This document shows positions 36,186 through 44,782 of a DNA stretch of 64,000 nt, piece after piece (the stretch's first letter is position 1; each line of letters begins with the position of its first letter). Under the pieces are notes generated by a model. It had not been told where the DNA came from. It saw only the letters and a program-made list of their open reading frames with translations, and did no database searches. The stretch spans positions 62,001 through 126,000 of the forward strand of contig NZ_JAPRAQ010000012.1 of the NCBI RefSeq assembly GCF_029989365.1, given 5' to 3'. Source of the DNA: Bradyrhizobium sp. Arg816. Its GTDB lineage: Bacteria > Pseudomonadota > Alphaproteobacteria > Rhizobiales > Xanthobacteraceae. Position numbers and translations under genes: made by a program.

Positions 36186-36635
36186 TCAGGCGCTAGCGAT
36201 CGTGTGGATCGCTTCGCGCACCTGCTGGAAGGTGCCGCAGCGGCAGATATTGGTGATGGCCTCGTCGATATCGGCGTCGGTCGGCTTCGGCTTTTCGGCG
36301 AGCAGCGCCGCCACCGCCATGATCATGCCGCTCTGGCAATAGCCGCATTGCGGGACGTCCTGGGCGATCCAGGCCTTCTGCACCTTGTGCAGCGCGTCGC
36401 CGGACGCGAGCCCCTCGATCGTGGTGATCTTCTTGCCTTCGGCCTCGCTGACCGAAATCCCGCAGGAACGGATGGCAACGCCGTCCATGTGAACGGTGCA
36501 GGCGCCGCATTGCGCAATGCCGCAGCCATATTTGGTGCCGGTCAGGCCGGCATTCTCACGGATCGCCCAGAGCAGCGGCGTATCCGGCTCGACGTCGAGC
36601 GTGAAGGTTTTTCCGTTGATTGTTAGGTTTGCCAT
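36186..36635 (-). CDS. 2Fe-2S subunit of a molybdenum hydroxylase (IorA-type)
   Basis: A 149-residue ferredoxin-like subunit. The plant-type cluster is GCGIAQCGACTVHMDG and the second cluster CGYCQSGM plus CRCGTF, as in xanthine-dehydrogenase small subunits. The ATG at 36635 begins MANLTING; the upstream open frame has no similarity. It delivers electrons from the large subunit to an acceptor, often a cytochrome not present here. Confidence 0.94.
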   Translation of the reverse strand: MANLTINGKTFTLDVEPDTPLLWAIRENAGLTGTKYGCGIAQCGACTVHMDGVAIRSCGISVSEAEGKKITTIEGLASGDALHKVQKAWIAQDVPQCGYCQSGMIMAVAALLAEKPKPTDADIDEAITNICRCGTFQQVREAIHTIASA

Positions 36636-36962
36636 CGCAAGTCCCCTGATTGGCCCAATCCACCGATTAGACTTACGGAACAATGTGTCTGGCAAATTGG
36701 AACTGTTCAAATCAATAGTCCGAGGGAAGGCCAACAGCGAGGCTGGCATGCGCGGGGAAGAATGTCGGGAGCGCGGTGTTGCCGCCGAAATCGCCCGTCC
36801 AAGCGGCCGGATGAGCCTCTCCCGGCGCCAAGAGGTGGCTCGGAACGACGCCCGGCGCGTTCCGGCCAGTTCCCACTGCGGCGACAGTTTGTCCCTTTTG
36901 CCGGGGTGCAAGACGGCCATGCTTTGCTACACTGCACCCGATTCAAAAGGAGTTCCATAAAC
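36636..36962. other. 327-base divergent intergenic region
   Basis: Lies between iorA (leftward) and the radical SAM gene (rightward) and must hold both promoters. The part nearest iorA is richer in A and T (around 36664-36720). I recognise no gene, repeat or operator. Confidence 0.5.
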
Positions 36963-38579
36963 GTGGCCAGCCCCTGCAACGTACTGATGCTCTATCCGCT
37001 GTTCACGGCGGAGTCGTTCTGGAGCTTTGGCGAATCCTGTGAGCTGATGGGTGTGAAGCGACCCGCAGCCCCTCTCGGCCTGATCACGGTGGCCGCGATG
37101 TTGCCGAAGGACTGGACGGTCCGGCTGATCGACTGCAACACCCAGCCCCTTGGTGACGAGGATCTCACCTGGGCCGACGTCGTGTTCACCGGCGGCATGC
37201 TGCCGCAGCAGGCCGATACGCTGCGCCTGATCGAACTCTGCCGCGCCGCCGGCAAGCCGGTGGTCGTCGGCGGACCCGATCCCACCTCCAGCCCGCACAT
37301 CTACGAGAAGGCCGACTTCCGGGTGCTCGGCGAGGCCGAGGGCATCATCGACGAGTTCATCGCGGCCTGGGAAAGCGGGGCCCGCTCCGGCGTCTTCACT
37401 GCGCCGAAATTCCAGGCCGACGTGACAAAGACGCCGGTGCCACGCTTCGATCTCCTGAAGTTCGAGGACTATCTCTACCTCGGTGTGCAGTATTCGCGCG
37501 GCTGTCCGTTCACCTGCGAGTTCTGCGACATCATCGAGCTCTACGGCCGTGTGCCGCGCACCAAGACGGTCGAGCAGATGTTCGTCGAGCTCGAGACGCT
37601 CTACCGGATGGGCTACCGCGGCCATCTCGACTTCGTCGACGACAATTTCATCGGCAACAAGAAGTCGCTGCGGCAGTTCCTGCCCCAGCTCGCCGAATGG
37701 CAGCGCGCGCACGGCTATCCCTTCGAATTGTCCACCGAGGCCTCGGTCAACCTGGCCGACGATCCCGAGCTATTGGAGCTGATGGGCACGGCCAATTTCT
37801 TCGGCATCTTCGTTGGCATCGAAAGCCCGGACCCTGCAACGCTGGTCGCGATGCGGAAGAAGCAGAACACGCGGCGCAACATCGCCGAGAGCATCCACAA
37901 GATCTATGCCGCCGGCATGCTCGTCACTGCGGGCTTCATCGTCGGCTTCGACACCGAGAAGGTCTCGATGGCGGAGGCGATGATCGATTTCATCGAGGAG
38001 GCCGCCATTCCCGTCGCCATGGTCGGCCTGCTCTACGCCTTGCCGAACACGCAGCTCACGCGCCGACTCGAGCGTGAAGGCCGGCTGCATCCGGGCCACG
38101 ATCTGGCGCCGACCATCGGCGCCGATCAGTGCACGGACGGCATCAACTTCGATACGGTCCGCCCGTTGCGCGACATCCTGACGGACTACAAGCGGGTGCT
38201 GGAGCACATCTACAGCCCCGCCGCCTACGCAGGACGCGTCGACCGCCTGATGACGCTGCTCGACCGATCCAGGCAGCGCTCCGAGCTCGCCGAGGGCGAC
38301 ATCCGCTCGCGGGTCGGGGCGATGGAGACGGTGCACCGTGTTGTCACCGCCCTTCCCGAAGCGCGCGGGCCGCTGTGGCAGACCTTCATGAACTGCGCCA
38401 AGCGCGACACCTCATCGGCGCGCATTGCCGTACAGATGATTGCCGCCTATGCGCATCTCGGGCCGTTCTCGCGCAAGGTCATCGAAGCCATCGACGGGCG
38501 CCTCGCTGCGCTCGATGACGAGACGGTCATCCCGACCGCTGCGACGCTCGACACCACCGCAGCCCGGCACCTGGCCTGA
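36963..38579 (+). CDS. B12-binding-domain radical SAM protein, HpnP/DUF4070-like
   Basis: A 538-residue protein with an N-terminal cobalamin-binding-like Rossmann domain (about 1-150) and a radical SAM core with the iron-sulphur motif CPFTCEFC, followed by a long C-terminal helical part of DUF4070 type. The combination resembles the HpnP hopanoid C-2 methylases of this bacterial group. A GTG start at 36963 follows AAAGGAG at normal spacing. No hopanoid gene is adjacent, so hopanoid methylation is one possibility among several for this class. Transcribed alone. Confidence 0.78.
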   Translation: MASPCNVLMLYPLFTAESFWSFGESCELMGVKRPAAPLGLITVAAMLPKDWTVRLIDCNTQPLGDEDLTWADVVFTGGMLPQQADTLRLIELCRAAGKPVVVGGPDPTSSPHIYEKADFRVLGEAEGIIDEFIAAWESGARSGVFTAPKFQADVTKTPVPRFDLLKFEDYLYLGVQYSRGCPFTCEFCDIIELYGRVPRTKTVEQMFVELETLYRMGYRGHLDFVDDNFIGNKKSLRQFLPQLAEWQRAHGYPFELSTEASVNLADDPELLELMGTANFFGIFVGIESPDPATLVAMRKKQNTRRNIAESIHKIYAAGMLVTAGFIVGFDTEKVSMAEAMIDFIEEAAIPVAMVGLLYALPNTQLTRRLEREGRLHPGHDLAPTIGADQCTDGINFDTVRPLRDILTDYKRVLEHIYSPAAYAGRVDRLMTLLDRSRQRSELAEGDIRSRVGAMETVHRVVTALPEARGPLWQTFMNCAKRDTSSARIAVQMIAAYAHLGPFSRKVIEAIDGRLAALDDETVIPTAATLDTTAARHLA

Positions 38580-38583
38580 AGGC

Positions 38584-39972
38584 TTACTTCACCGCCAGCC
38601 GCAAGAAGCTCATGACGCTGCCGAGCGCGGCAAAGCCGGCGCCGAGGGCCAGCGCGACGGTTGCGCCGTCGTGGCCGGCAAGCGCAAAGCAGAGGGCGGC
38701 GAGCGCCGCGCCCGTGGTCTGGCCCGTCAGGCGCGCGGTCGCGACGATGCCAGAGGCGCTGCCGCTGCGGTGCGGCGGCGCGCTCGACATCACCGCCTTC
38801 ATGTTCGGTGCCTGGAAGAAGCCGAACCCCATGCCGCAGATCACCATCCGCCAGATGATGTCGGGGATAGCAGGATTGGACGGGAGCATCGCGAGCAATG
38901 CCATGCCGAGGCCGAGCAGCACGAGCCCGATGCCGCCGAGCAGGCCGACCGCGTGCCGGTCGGAGAGGCGCCCCGCGATCGGCGCCATGATGCCGACGAC
39001 GAGCGGCCAGGGCGTCATGAAGAAGCCGGTCTCGACCTGCGAACGCCCGAGCACGTCCTCGAAATAGAACGGCAGCGAGACGAAGGCGAGGCCCTGCACG
39101 GCGAACGAGCACACCGCGGTCGCCGCCGACAGCGCGAACATCGGTCGGCTGAACAGGTCGATCGGCAGCATCGGCGCGGGATGGTCGGCATGCCGGCGCG
39201 TCAGGATGAAGCCGAGTGCGAGGGCCGTGATCAGCTCGATGCCCACGATAACAGGCGACAGATTGTGCGCGGCGCTGCCGATGCCCGTGATGAACAGGCC
39301 GAGGCAGGCGGACGCCAGGACCGCGCCGAGGAAGTCGAAGCCGTGATCGGCGCGCGGCGTCTTCGGCAGCATCGCATAGCCGATGCCGATCGCGACGAGA
39401 CCGAACGGGATGTTGACCGCAAACAGCCACGGCCACGGGCCGAATGCGAGGATGGCAGAGGCGATCGACGGACCGAAGGTGAAGGCGGTTGCGACCACGA
39501 GCGCGTTGTGGCCAAAGCCGCGGCCGAGCATCCGGCCGGGATAGACGAACCGCACCAGCGCCGTATTGACGCTCATGATGCCGCTGGCGCCCAAGCCCTG
39601 CAGCGTGCGGGCGACGAGCAGGCTGTCCAGCGACCACGCCACCGCGCAGAACAGCGAGGCGATGGTGAACAGGATCAGGCCGCCGAGATAGATGCGCTGG
39701 TGCCCGACGATCTCGCCGAGTGCGCCGAGCGGCAGCAAAGTGGCCACCAGCGCGATCTGGTAGACATTGACCACCCAGACCGATTGCTCCGGCGTGACGT
39801 GCAGGTCGGCGGCAATGGCTGGCAGCGCGATATTGGCGATCGCGGTGTCGAGGGAGGCCATCGCCAGCGCGGTGAAGATGGCGGCGATCGCCCAGCGCCG
39901 CTGCGTGGCCGGAAGGCCGTCGGCAATGGGATGGTCGGGCTCGCGCGCGGCGGCAGGTAACGTGATTGTCAT
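38584..39972 (-). CDS. MFS transporter
   Basis: A 462-residue membrane protein with 12-14 helices of the drug:proton antiporter type: AMASLDTAIANIALPAIAADL is the motif-D-like first helix, and RTLQGLGASGI and the central GRLSDR loop are typical. It converges with the radical SAM gene (4 bases between the stops). The ATG at 39972 gives a normal short N-terminus. Substrate unknown. Confidence 0.88.
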   Translation of the reverse strand: MTITLPAAAREPDHPIADGLPATQRRWAIAAIFTALAMASLDTAIANIALPAIAADLHVTPEQSVWVVNVYQIALVATLLPLGALGEIVGHQRIYLGGLILFTIASLFCAVAWSLDSLLVARTLQGLGASGIMSVNTALVRFVYPGRMLGRGFGHNALVVATAFTFGPSIASAILAFGPWPWLFAVNIPFGLVAIGIGYAMLPKTPRADHGFDFLGAVLASACLGLFITGIGSAAHNLSPVIVGIELITALALGFILTRRHADHPAPMLPIDLFSRPMFALSAATAVCSFAVQGLAFVSLPFYFEDVLGRSQVETGFFMTPWPLVVGIMAPIAGRLSDRHAVGLLGGIGLVLLGLGMALLAMLPSNPAIPDIIWRMVICGMGFGFFQAPNMKAVMSSAPPHRSGSASGIVATARLTGQTTGAALAALCFALAGHDGATVALALGAGFAALGSVMSFLRLAVK

Positions 39973-40143
39973 TGCCTGGCGCGTTGCTCCGGCGGCGTGG
40001 TGAAAGGGGACTTTTCGCATGTACTACGCCGAAGGCCGCTTCCACAGGCATATGCTTGCATGCTGTGTATGCGCGAAGGTCAGGCGATGCGGCCGGCAGC
40101 TGGCGTATGATCGCGCCAGCTGATGCAATCTTGGGGGATCACC

Positions 40144-41205
40144 ATGCAAATCGTCGTTCTGCCCGGTGACGGCATCGGACCGGAGATCACGACGGCGACA
40201 TCGGGCGTGCTGCGCGCGGCCTCCGAGCGCTTCCAGCTTGACCTGCGGCTCGAGGAGCACGCGGTCGGCCATGCGAGCCTGAAGCTATCAGGCACGACGG
40301 TGCGCCCCGAGTTGCTCGACATCGTCCGCGCCGCCGACGGCCTGATCCTGGGCCCGACCGCGACCTTCGACTTCAAGGACGAGGCCCGTGGCGAGATCAA
40401 TCCGTCCAGGCATTTCCGCAAGAGCCTCGACCTCTACGCCAATGTCCGGCCCGCGCGCACCTATGCGGGGCGGCCCGGCCGGCTCGGCGAGTTCGACCTC
40501 GTCGTCGTGCGCGAGAACACCGAAGGGTTTTACGCCGACCGCAACATGGAGCAGGGCAATGGCGAGATGCTGGTCACGCCCGACGTCGTGATCTCGCTGC
40601 GCCGGATCACGCGCCTCTGCTGCGAGCGCATCGCGCACGCCGCCTGCCGTCTGGCGATGAAGCGGCGAAGACATTTGACCATCGTGCACAAGGCCAATGT
40701 GCTGAAACTCGGCGACGGCATGTTCCTCGACATCTGCCGTGCGGCGGCGAATGGCTATCCCGGCCTCGCAGTCGACGACGTCCTGGTCGACGCCATGATG
40801 GCGCATGTCGTGCGCAACCCCGATCGCTTCGACGTCATCGTCGCCACCAACATGTTCGGCGACATCCTGTCCGATCTCACGGCCGAGCTCTCCGGCAGCC
40901 TCGGCCTCGGCGGCTCGCTCAATGTCGGCGACCGCTATGCGATGGCGCAGGCGGCGCATGGCTCGGCACCTGACATCGCGGGGCAGGACGTCGCCAACCC
41001 GGTCTCGCTGATCCTCTCGACCGCCTTGCTGCTGGCCTGGCATGGCGAGAAGACCGGCGCCGTCCGCTATGAGGAAGCGGCGCGTGCGATCGAAGCCGCG
41101 GTGGCGAAGGCGATCGGCGAAGGCTGGGCGACGCGCGACATCGGCGGCAGGCTCGGCACGATTGCGGCGGGGGCTGCGGTTGCGGAGATCTTGCAGGCGG
41201 AGTGA
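40144..41205 (+). CDS. Isocitrate/isopropylmalate dehydrogenase family protein
   Basis: A 353-residue NAD(P)-dependent beta-decarboxylating dehydrogenase. It opens IVVLPGDGIGPEIT, with VRENTEGFYAD and DVIVATNMFGDILSDL as substrate and metal motifs and HGSAPDIAGQDVANP for cofactor binding. It is shorter than most LeuB and differs at the substrate loop, so tartrate, homoisocitrate or a related hydroxyacid is possible. No leucine genes are nearby. The ATG at 40144 is preceded by GGGGG. Confidence 0.87.
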   Translation: MQIVVLPGDGIGPEITTATSGVLRAASERFQLDLRLEEHAVGHASLKLSGTTVRPELLDIVRAADGLILGPTATFDFKDEARGEINPSRHFRKSLDLYANVRPARTYAGRPGRLGEFDLVVVRENTEGFYADRNMEQGNGEMLVTPDVVISLRRITRLCCERIAHAACRLAMKRRRHLTIVHKANVLKLGDGMFLDICRAAANGYPGLAVDDVLVDAMMAHVVRNPDRFDVIVATNMFGDILSDLTAELSGSLGLGGSLNVGDRYAMAQAAHGSAPDIAGQDVANPVSLILSTALLLAWHGEKTGAVRYEEAARAIEAAVAKAIGEGWATRDIGGRLGTIAAGAAVAEILQAE

Positions 41206-41544
41206 GGAGCTCTCGCGATTTTATTGTGGGGCCCAACACAAAAAGTCGAAAAACAACCCCATGCACAGTAGAAGGTCCCTTGATCGATAAGGGATTTTCG
41301 GAGCGCGTCGCGACGACATTCGCGACCGTGATCGCGTTGACCCGTCGGGCAAAACACTGGCACAATACTATCGTGACTATCGTGCCAGGGGTCGGGGACG
41401 AGGGCGCTTTCCCATCATGCGCGATGTCCGCCTCATGCCATCCAGCGGCGTGCTTCATCCGGCTCACGTTGAGGCAGATCAATACTCAGCCCAAGCGTCC
41501 GCCAGACCTTTCCACCAACGCATCGATGGAAAGGGGCGGCTGAC
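41206..41544. other. 339-base intergenic region
   Basis: Contains a copy of the GTTGACCCGTCGG-type repeat (41336-41366) and presumably the promoter of the antiporter gene. The short open frames in it resemble repeat-derived translations and have no visible gene. The TTGATCGATAAGGG at 41280 is only half of an FNR-like box. Confidence 0.6.
41336..41366. repeat. Intergenic repeat, family C (copy 1)
   Basis: A 31-base stretch beginning GTTGACCCGTCGGGC and continuing AAAACACTGGCACAAT is repeated at 44683-44713 with two differences. Both lie in gene-free DNA upstream of a rightward gene. Confidence 0.8.
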
Positions 41545-42645
41545 ATGCAAACCCTGCTCAGGGAGATCCGGAATACGCCTTTGCTGTGGATGCTGGTCTT
41601 CGTGCCCATCGTGCTGGTGGCGGAGGCGGTCGCCCCGCATTCCCACACGCTGCTGTTCGTGCTGGCCGTGCTAGCGATCGTGCCGCTGGCGGCGCTGCTC
41701 AGCCACGCCACCGAAGCGGTCGCCGCCAGGACCGGCGATGCCGTGGGCGGACTGCTCAACGCAACGCTCGGCAATCTGACGGAGCTGATCATCGCCATCA
41801 CGGCGCTGCGTGCAGGCGAGTACATGCTGGTGAAGGCCTCGATTGCCGGCGCGATCGTCACCAACGCGACATTCATGCTCGGCGCCTGCCTGCTGCTCGG
41901 CGGCCTGCGCTATCATGTGCAGGAGTACAATCGCGCCGGCGCGCGGCTGTCGTCCGGCCTGTTGCTGATGGCAACGGTCGCCCTGCTGGCGCCATCGGCG
42001 GTCGCCGACCTCGAACATCTGCCGCAGGACGGAGGCGTCATTCACAAGCTCAGCGTCGGCATTTCGATCCTGCTGATCGCGGCTTACGCGCTCGGCCTGT
42101 GGTTCTCGCTCGGGACCCACAAGGAATTGTTCGCAAGTGGCGATCACGGCGAGGACAAGGAGGCGCACTGGCCGATCAGCGTCGCCGTCGGGACGTTGCT
42201 GGTCGTCACCGTGCTGGTCGCGCTGGTGAGCGAGATCTTCGTGGAATCGGTGCAGAAAGCGGCGGAAACGTTCGGCATGAGTCCGGCCTTTGTCGGCTTC
42301 ATCATCGTTTCGCTGGTCGGAGCCGCTGCCGAATTTGCGGTGGCCTTTGCCGCGGCGCGCAAGGACCGGCTCGACATGGTCGTCAGCATCGCGCTCGGCA
42401 GCGCCTCCCAGATTGCGCTGTTCGTTGCACCCGCGCTCGTGCTGCTCAGTTATGTCGTCGGACCCACGCCGATGAACCTTCAGTTCTGGCCTGGCGCCGT
42501 CACCATGGTGATGATCGCAACAGTCACGGCGACCTTCATCACCACCAGTGGGCGCTCGGCATGGTTCGTCGGCGTGCTCATGATCTTCATTTATGCGGTG
42601 TTTGCGCTGACGCTGTATGTGGTCCCGCCGGCGGGCGAGGGATGA
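41545..42645 (+). CDS. Ca2+/H+ antiporter (CaCA family)
   Basis: A 366-residue membrane antiporter. The two inverted CaCA motifs are GNLTELIIAITAL and GAAAEFAVAFAAA, each with the acidic residue that binds cation. Ten to eleven helices are likely, with an acidic loop (GDHGEDKEAHW) between the halves. The ATG at 41545 follows AAGGGGCGG. Role: export of calcium, and perhaps other cations, in exchange for protons. ChaA/Cax-like; transcribed alone. Confidence 0.92.
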   Translation: MQTLLREIRNTPLLWMLVFVPIVLVAEAVAPHSHTLLFVLAVLAIVPLAALLSHATEAVAARTGDAVGGLLNATLGNLTELIIAITALRAGEYMLVKASIAGAIVTNATFMLGACLLLGGLRYHVQEYNRAGARLSSGLLLMATVALLAPSAVADLEHLPQDGGVIHKLSVGISILLIAAYALGLWFSLGTHKELFASGDHGEDKEAHWPISVAVGTLLVVTVLVALVSEIFVESVQKAAETFGMSPAFVGFIIVSLVGAAAEFAVAFAAARKDRLDMVVSIALGSASQIALFVAPALVLLSYVVGPTPMNLQFWPGAVTMVMIATVTATFITTSGRSAWFVGVLMIFIYAVFALTLYVVPPAGEG

Positions 42646-42686
42646 GGTGCTGCTGCCCGTCGGAACAGGGGTGAATTGGCTCGTCG

Positions 42687-42716
42687 GGGGATGGCGGCCC
42701 GTGGCGAGCCATCCCC
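42687..42716. terminator. Hairpin between convergent genes
   Basis: GGGGATGGC / GCCATCCCC, nine base pairs with a 12-base loop, between the antiporter gene and the convergent Gly/Tyr-rich gene. No T-run on either side; moderate candidate. Confidence 0.4.
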
Positions 42717-42739
42717 TGAAGCGGCGAATACGTTTCCCG

Positions 42740-43207
42740 CTAGTAGGCCCAATAGCTGCCGGAGGGCGGGCAATTGTCGCCGCCGTAGCCATAGCCGTAG
42801 TCGCCGCCGCCATAGCCGTAATACGATGCGGCCGGGTAGCCGTAGCCGTAGCCGTAGGCGGGATAACCGCCATAGTAGCCACCGTAGGACCCGCCATAGC
42901 CGCCGTAATAGGCGCTCCGCGCGATCGCGCCGCCGACGACCGCGCCGGCGGCCACACCGTAACCGAGGCCGCGATAGCCGTAGCCGCGATAACCCCAGCC
43001 TCCGCGGTAGCCCCAGCCGCCGCCGCGATAGCCGTAGCCGCCGCCGCGCCAGCCGCCGACCCAGCGCACTTCGGTGGTGGTCTGATCGACCATCGATTTC
43101 ATCGTCGAAAGATGCGTCGGGATCGGCCCGGCCTGAGCGATTGTGCCTGATAGCAGGGCGCCGGCTCCGGCGAGAACGAAGGTACGCAGGGAATTCGAGG
43201 ATGTCAT
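42740..43207 (-). CDS. Secreted Gly/Tyr-rich low-complexity protein
   Basis: A 155-residue exported protein. A signal peptide (about 1-26, ending AQA) is followed by a short normal stretch (MKSMVDQTTTEVRWVGG) and then long runs of Gly, Tyr and Arg such as GGWGYRGGWGYRGYGY, and YGYGYGYPAASYYGYGG. Glycine-zipper-like AAGAVVGGAIARSAYY sits in the middle. Such proteins are common in this bacterial group but their function is not settled. A perfect FNR/FixK-type box is centred about 91 bases upstream of the ATG. Composition is unlike its neighbours. Confidence 0.75.
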   Translation of the reverse strand: MTSSNSLRTFVLAGAGALLSGTIAQAGPIPTHLSTMKSMVDQTTTEVRWVGGWRGGGYGYRGGGWGYRGGWGYRGYGYRGLGYGVAAGAVVGGAIARSAYYGGYGGSYGGYYGGYPAYGYGYGYPAASYYGYGGGDYGYGYGGDNCPPSGSYWAY

Positions 43208-43291
43208 GATCGATCATCTCCTTGGCTTACGGGCGGCGCTTCTGCGCGGCCATCGACAGCCTATTCCGGGATGGCGTTGCCGCGGCGGGCT

Positions 43292-43305
43292 TGATCTAGA
43301 TCAAG
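43292..43305 (-). promoter_or_regulatory. FNR/FixK-type box (anaerobox) upstream of the Gly/Tyr-rich gene
   Basis: TTGATCTAGATCAA is a perfect palindrome matching the FNR/FixK consensus TTGAT-N4-ATCAA. Its centre is about 91 bases before the ATG of the Gly/Tyr-rich gene, so a start of transcription about 41 bases downstream of the centre would leave a leader of about 50 bases. A FixK2 protein is encoded in the same window (61100-61798). Confidence 0.7.
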
Positions 43306-43353
43306 CATCCTTGTCGCGCACCGCCGCGCCGTCAGGAGACGCTGCCCAATGCC

Positions 43354-44448
43354 CTAACCCTGCAAGCGGGGAACGAGACGTGCCGCGTTCTGATGGCCGA
43401 TCGCATCGAGATCCTCTGTCGAGAGGCCAAGCTTCTGCAACTGCGCGAACTGGCCGAGGCCGAAATACGGATAGTCGCTGCCATAGGTGATCTGGGAGGC
43501 GGGCACGAGCTTGAGCAGCGCGGCCATGGACGGTGCGAAAGTCGCATTCGCGGTGTCGTAGTGAAGCCGGCGTAGTTCGCCTTCGATCCCGTCCGGCGCA
43601 AACTCCTTCAGGTCGGGCCGCGCCCCATAGAACGAATTGATGCGCCCGGCCATCATCGGTATCGTGCCGCCGGCGTGCGAGAATAGCCATTTGATGTCGC
43701 GGTGGCGGGCGAATGCGCCGCTGAGCAGAAGGCTCGTCACGGTGCGTGTGGTGTCGTGCGGGACTTCGATCACCGCCGGAAACGTGCCGACGCTGAGCCC
43801 GCTACAGCAACTCGCGACCAGCGGATGCACATAAACGACCGCCTTGCGACGGTTCAGTTCCTCGAACACCGGCCTGTAGGCGACATTGCCGAGCCATTTG
43901 TCGCCGTAGCTGCTTTGCAGTCCGATCCCATCCGCCTTCAGCGTGTCGAACGCATATTCGATCTCCCCAAGCGTGGCATCGACGTCCTGCATCGATAAGG
44001 TCGCGAACAGGCCGAAACGACCCGGATGGTCGCGCATCATCTCCGCCGCGTACTCGTTGCAGGCGCGCGCGAGCCGGCCGGCTTCCGCCGGCCCGAGGTC
44101 GAACCACACGCCGGGCGTGGAGGCGACCGACAGGATGCCTGTGCGTATGCCATTGCGATCCATGTCCTCGACGAGCTTGTCGCGGGTCCAGGCCACCTGA
44201 CCGGGAAAGTGCGGTTGCTTGCGTGCGTCCTCATAGCCAAGCCAAAGCTTTTGATATTCGGGCGGATAGAAATGAAGATGGGTATCGATCAGCGCCGGCC
44301 TGGTCTGTCCGTGCACCGCAACGGCGGGGATGGCCGAGGCAAGGCCAAGCGCACCGACGCCAGCGAGAAAGCCGCGCCGCGACGAGGACGTGCCGCAACA
44401 GGTAGAGCAGGGCTGATGCCCTGCCGATTTCGGATCCCACGTCTTCAT
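43354..44448 (-). CDS. Amidohydrolase-2 family metal-dependent hydrolase, Tat-exported
   Basis: A 364-residue TIM-barrel hydrolase/decarboxylase of the ACMSD-like group. Metal ligands are visible in IDTHLHFYP (His-x-His), a His in LFSHAGGT and Asp in TYGSDYPYF. The N-terminus is a Tat signal (SSSRRGFLAGVGALGLA) preceded by an unusual Cys-rich leader, QPCSTCCGTSS. The ATG at 44448 is used because upstream in-frame sequence belongs to a repeat. The gene is upstream of, and oriented with, the Gly/Tyr-rich gene, but the FixK box between them suggests separate control. Substrate unknown, perhaps an aromatic acid. Confidence 0.85.
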   Translation of the reverse strand: MKTWDPKSAGHQPCSTCCGTSSSRRGFLAGVGALGLASAIPAVAVHGQTRPALIDTHLHFYPPEYQKLWLGYEDARKQPHFPGQVAWTRDKLVEDMDRNGIRTGILSVASTPGVWFDLGPAEAGRLARACNEYAAEMMRDHPGRFGLFATLSMQDVDATLGEIEYAFDTLKADGIGLQSSYGDKWLGNVAYRPVFEELNRRKAVVYVHPLVASCCSGLSVGTFPAVIEVPHDTTRTVTSLLLSGAFARHRDIKWLFSHAGGTIPMMAGRINSFYGARPDLKEFAPDGIEGELRRLHYDTANATFAPSMAALLKLVPASQITYGSDYPYFGLGQFAQLQKLGLSTEDLDAIGHQNAARLVPRLQG

Positions 44449-44782
44449 GTTGCGCGTCTCCGATGACGAACAGGCAAAGGCCTGTGGTGTTTCTATAGGC
44501 AGAACGCTTCGTCCATCCGCTGTCCGCGGTGTGGCTGCAGCGTGGGCGGTGATTGTTGGGGATTGGAATGTGCCGATTTTTCGTCGCCGAACGATACCTC
44601 TTGTCACGCCTGCGCATCGCGGCCGCAACTTTGCGTGAACGCGGCACCAATTGTCCCGCGAGAGGCTCCGTGCTGTCGCGATGTTGACCCGTCGGACAAA
44701 ACACTGGCAAAATGTGCACATGGCGGAGATCGCGGCGTGAATGCATCTGTGGTGACCGCGAGCATTTCCAGTGAGTTGACCT
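44449..44782. other. 334-base intergenic region
   Basis: Divergent region between the amidohydrolase and the UBP zinc-finger genes. It holds the second copy of the family C repeat (44683-44713). I recognise no gene; small open frames here are short and lack start signals. Confidence 0.6.
44683..44713. repeat. Intergenic repeat, family C (copy 2)
   Basis: GTTGACCCGTCGGAC then AAAACACTGGCAAAAT. Differs from the 41336-41366 copy at two of 31 positions. The flanks also share CGCGA-type sequence just before the core. Confidence 0.8.

Noticed and set aside
38440..39960. A 506-codon plus-strand frame opposite the MFS gene at 38584-39972
   Set aside because: Same kind of shadow, with low-complexity Arg/Asp/Glu composition; the MFS frame has clear membrane motifs.
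41280..41293. TTGATCGATAAGGG as a second FNR/FixK box
   Set aside because: Only the left half matches; the right half lacks ATCAA.
42820..43060. Short repeated blocks that look like a repeat array
   Set aside because: They are the codons of the Gly/Tyr-rich protein, with no constant repeat and spacer lengths, so not a CRISPR.
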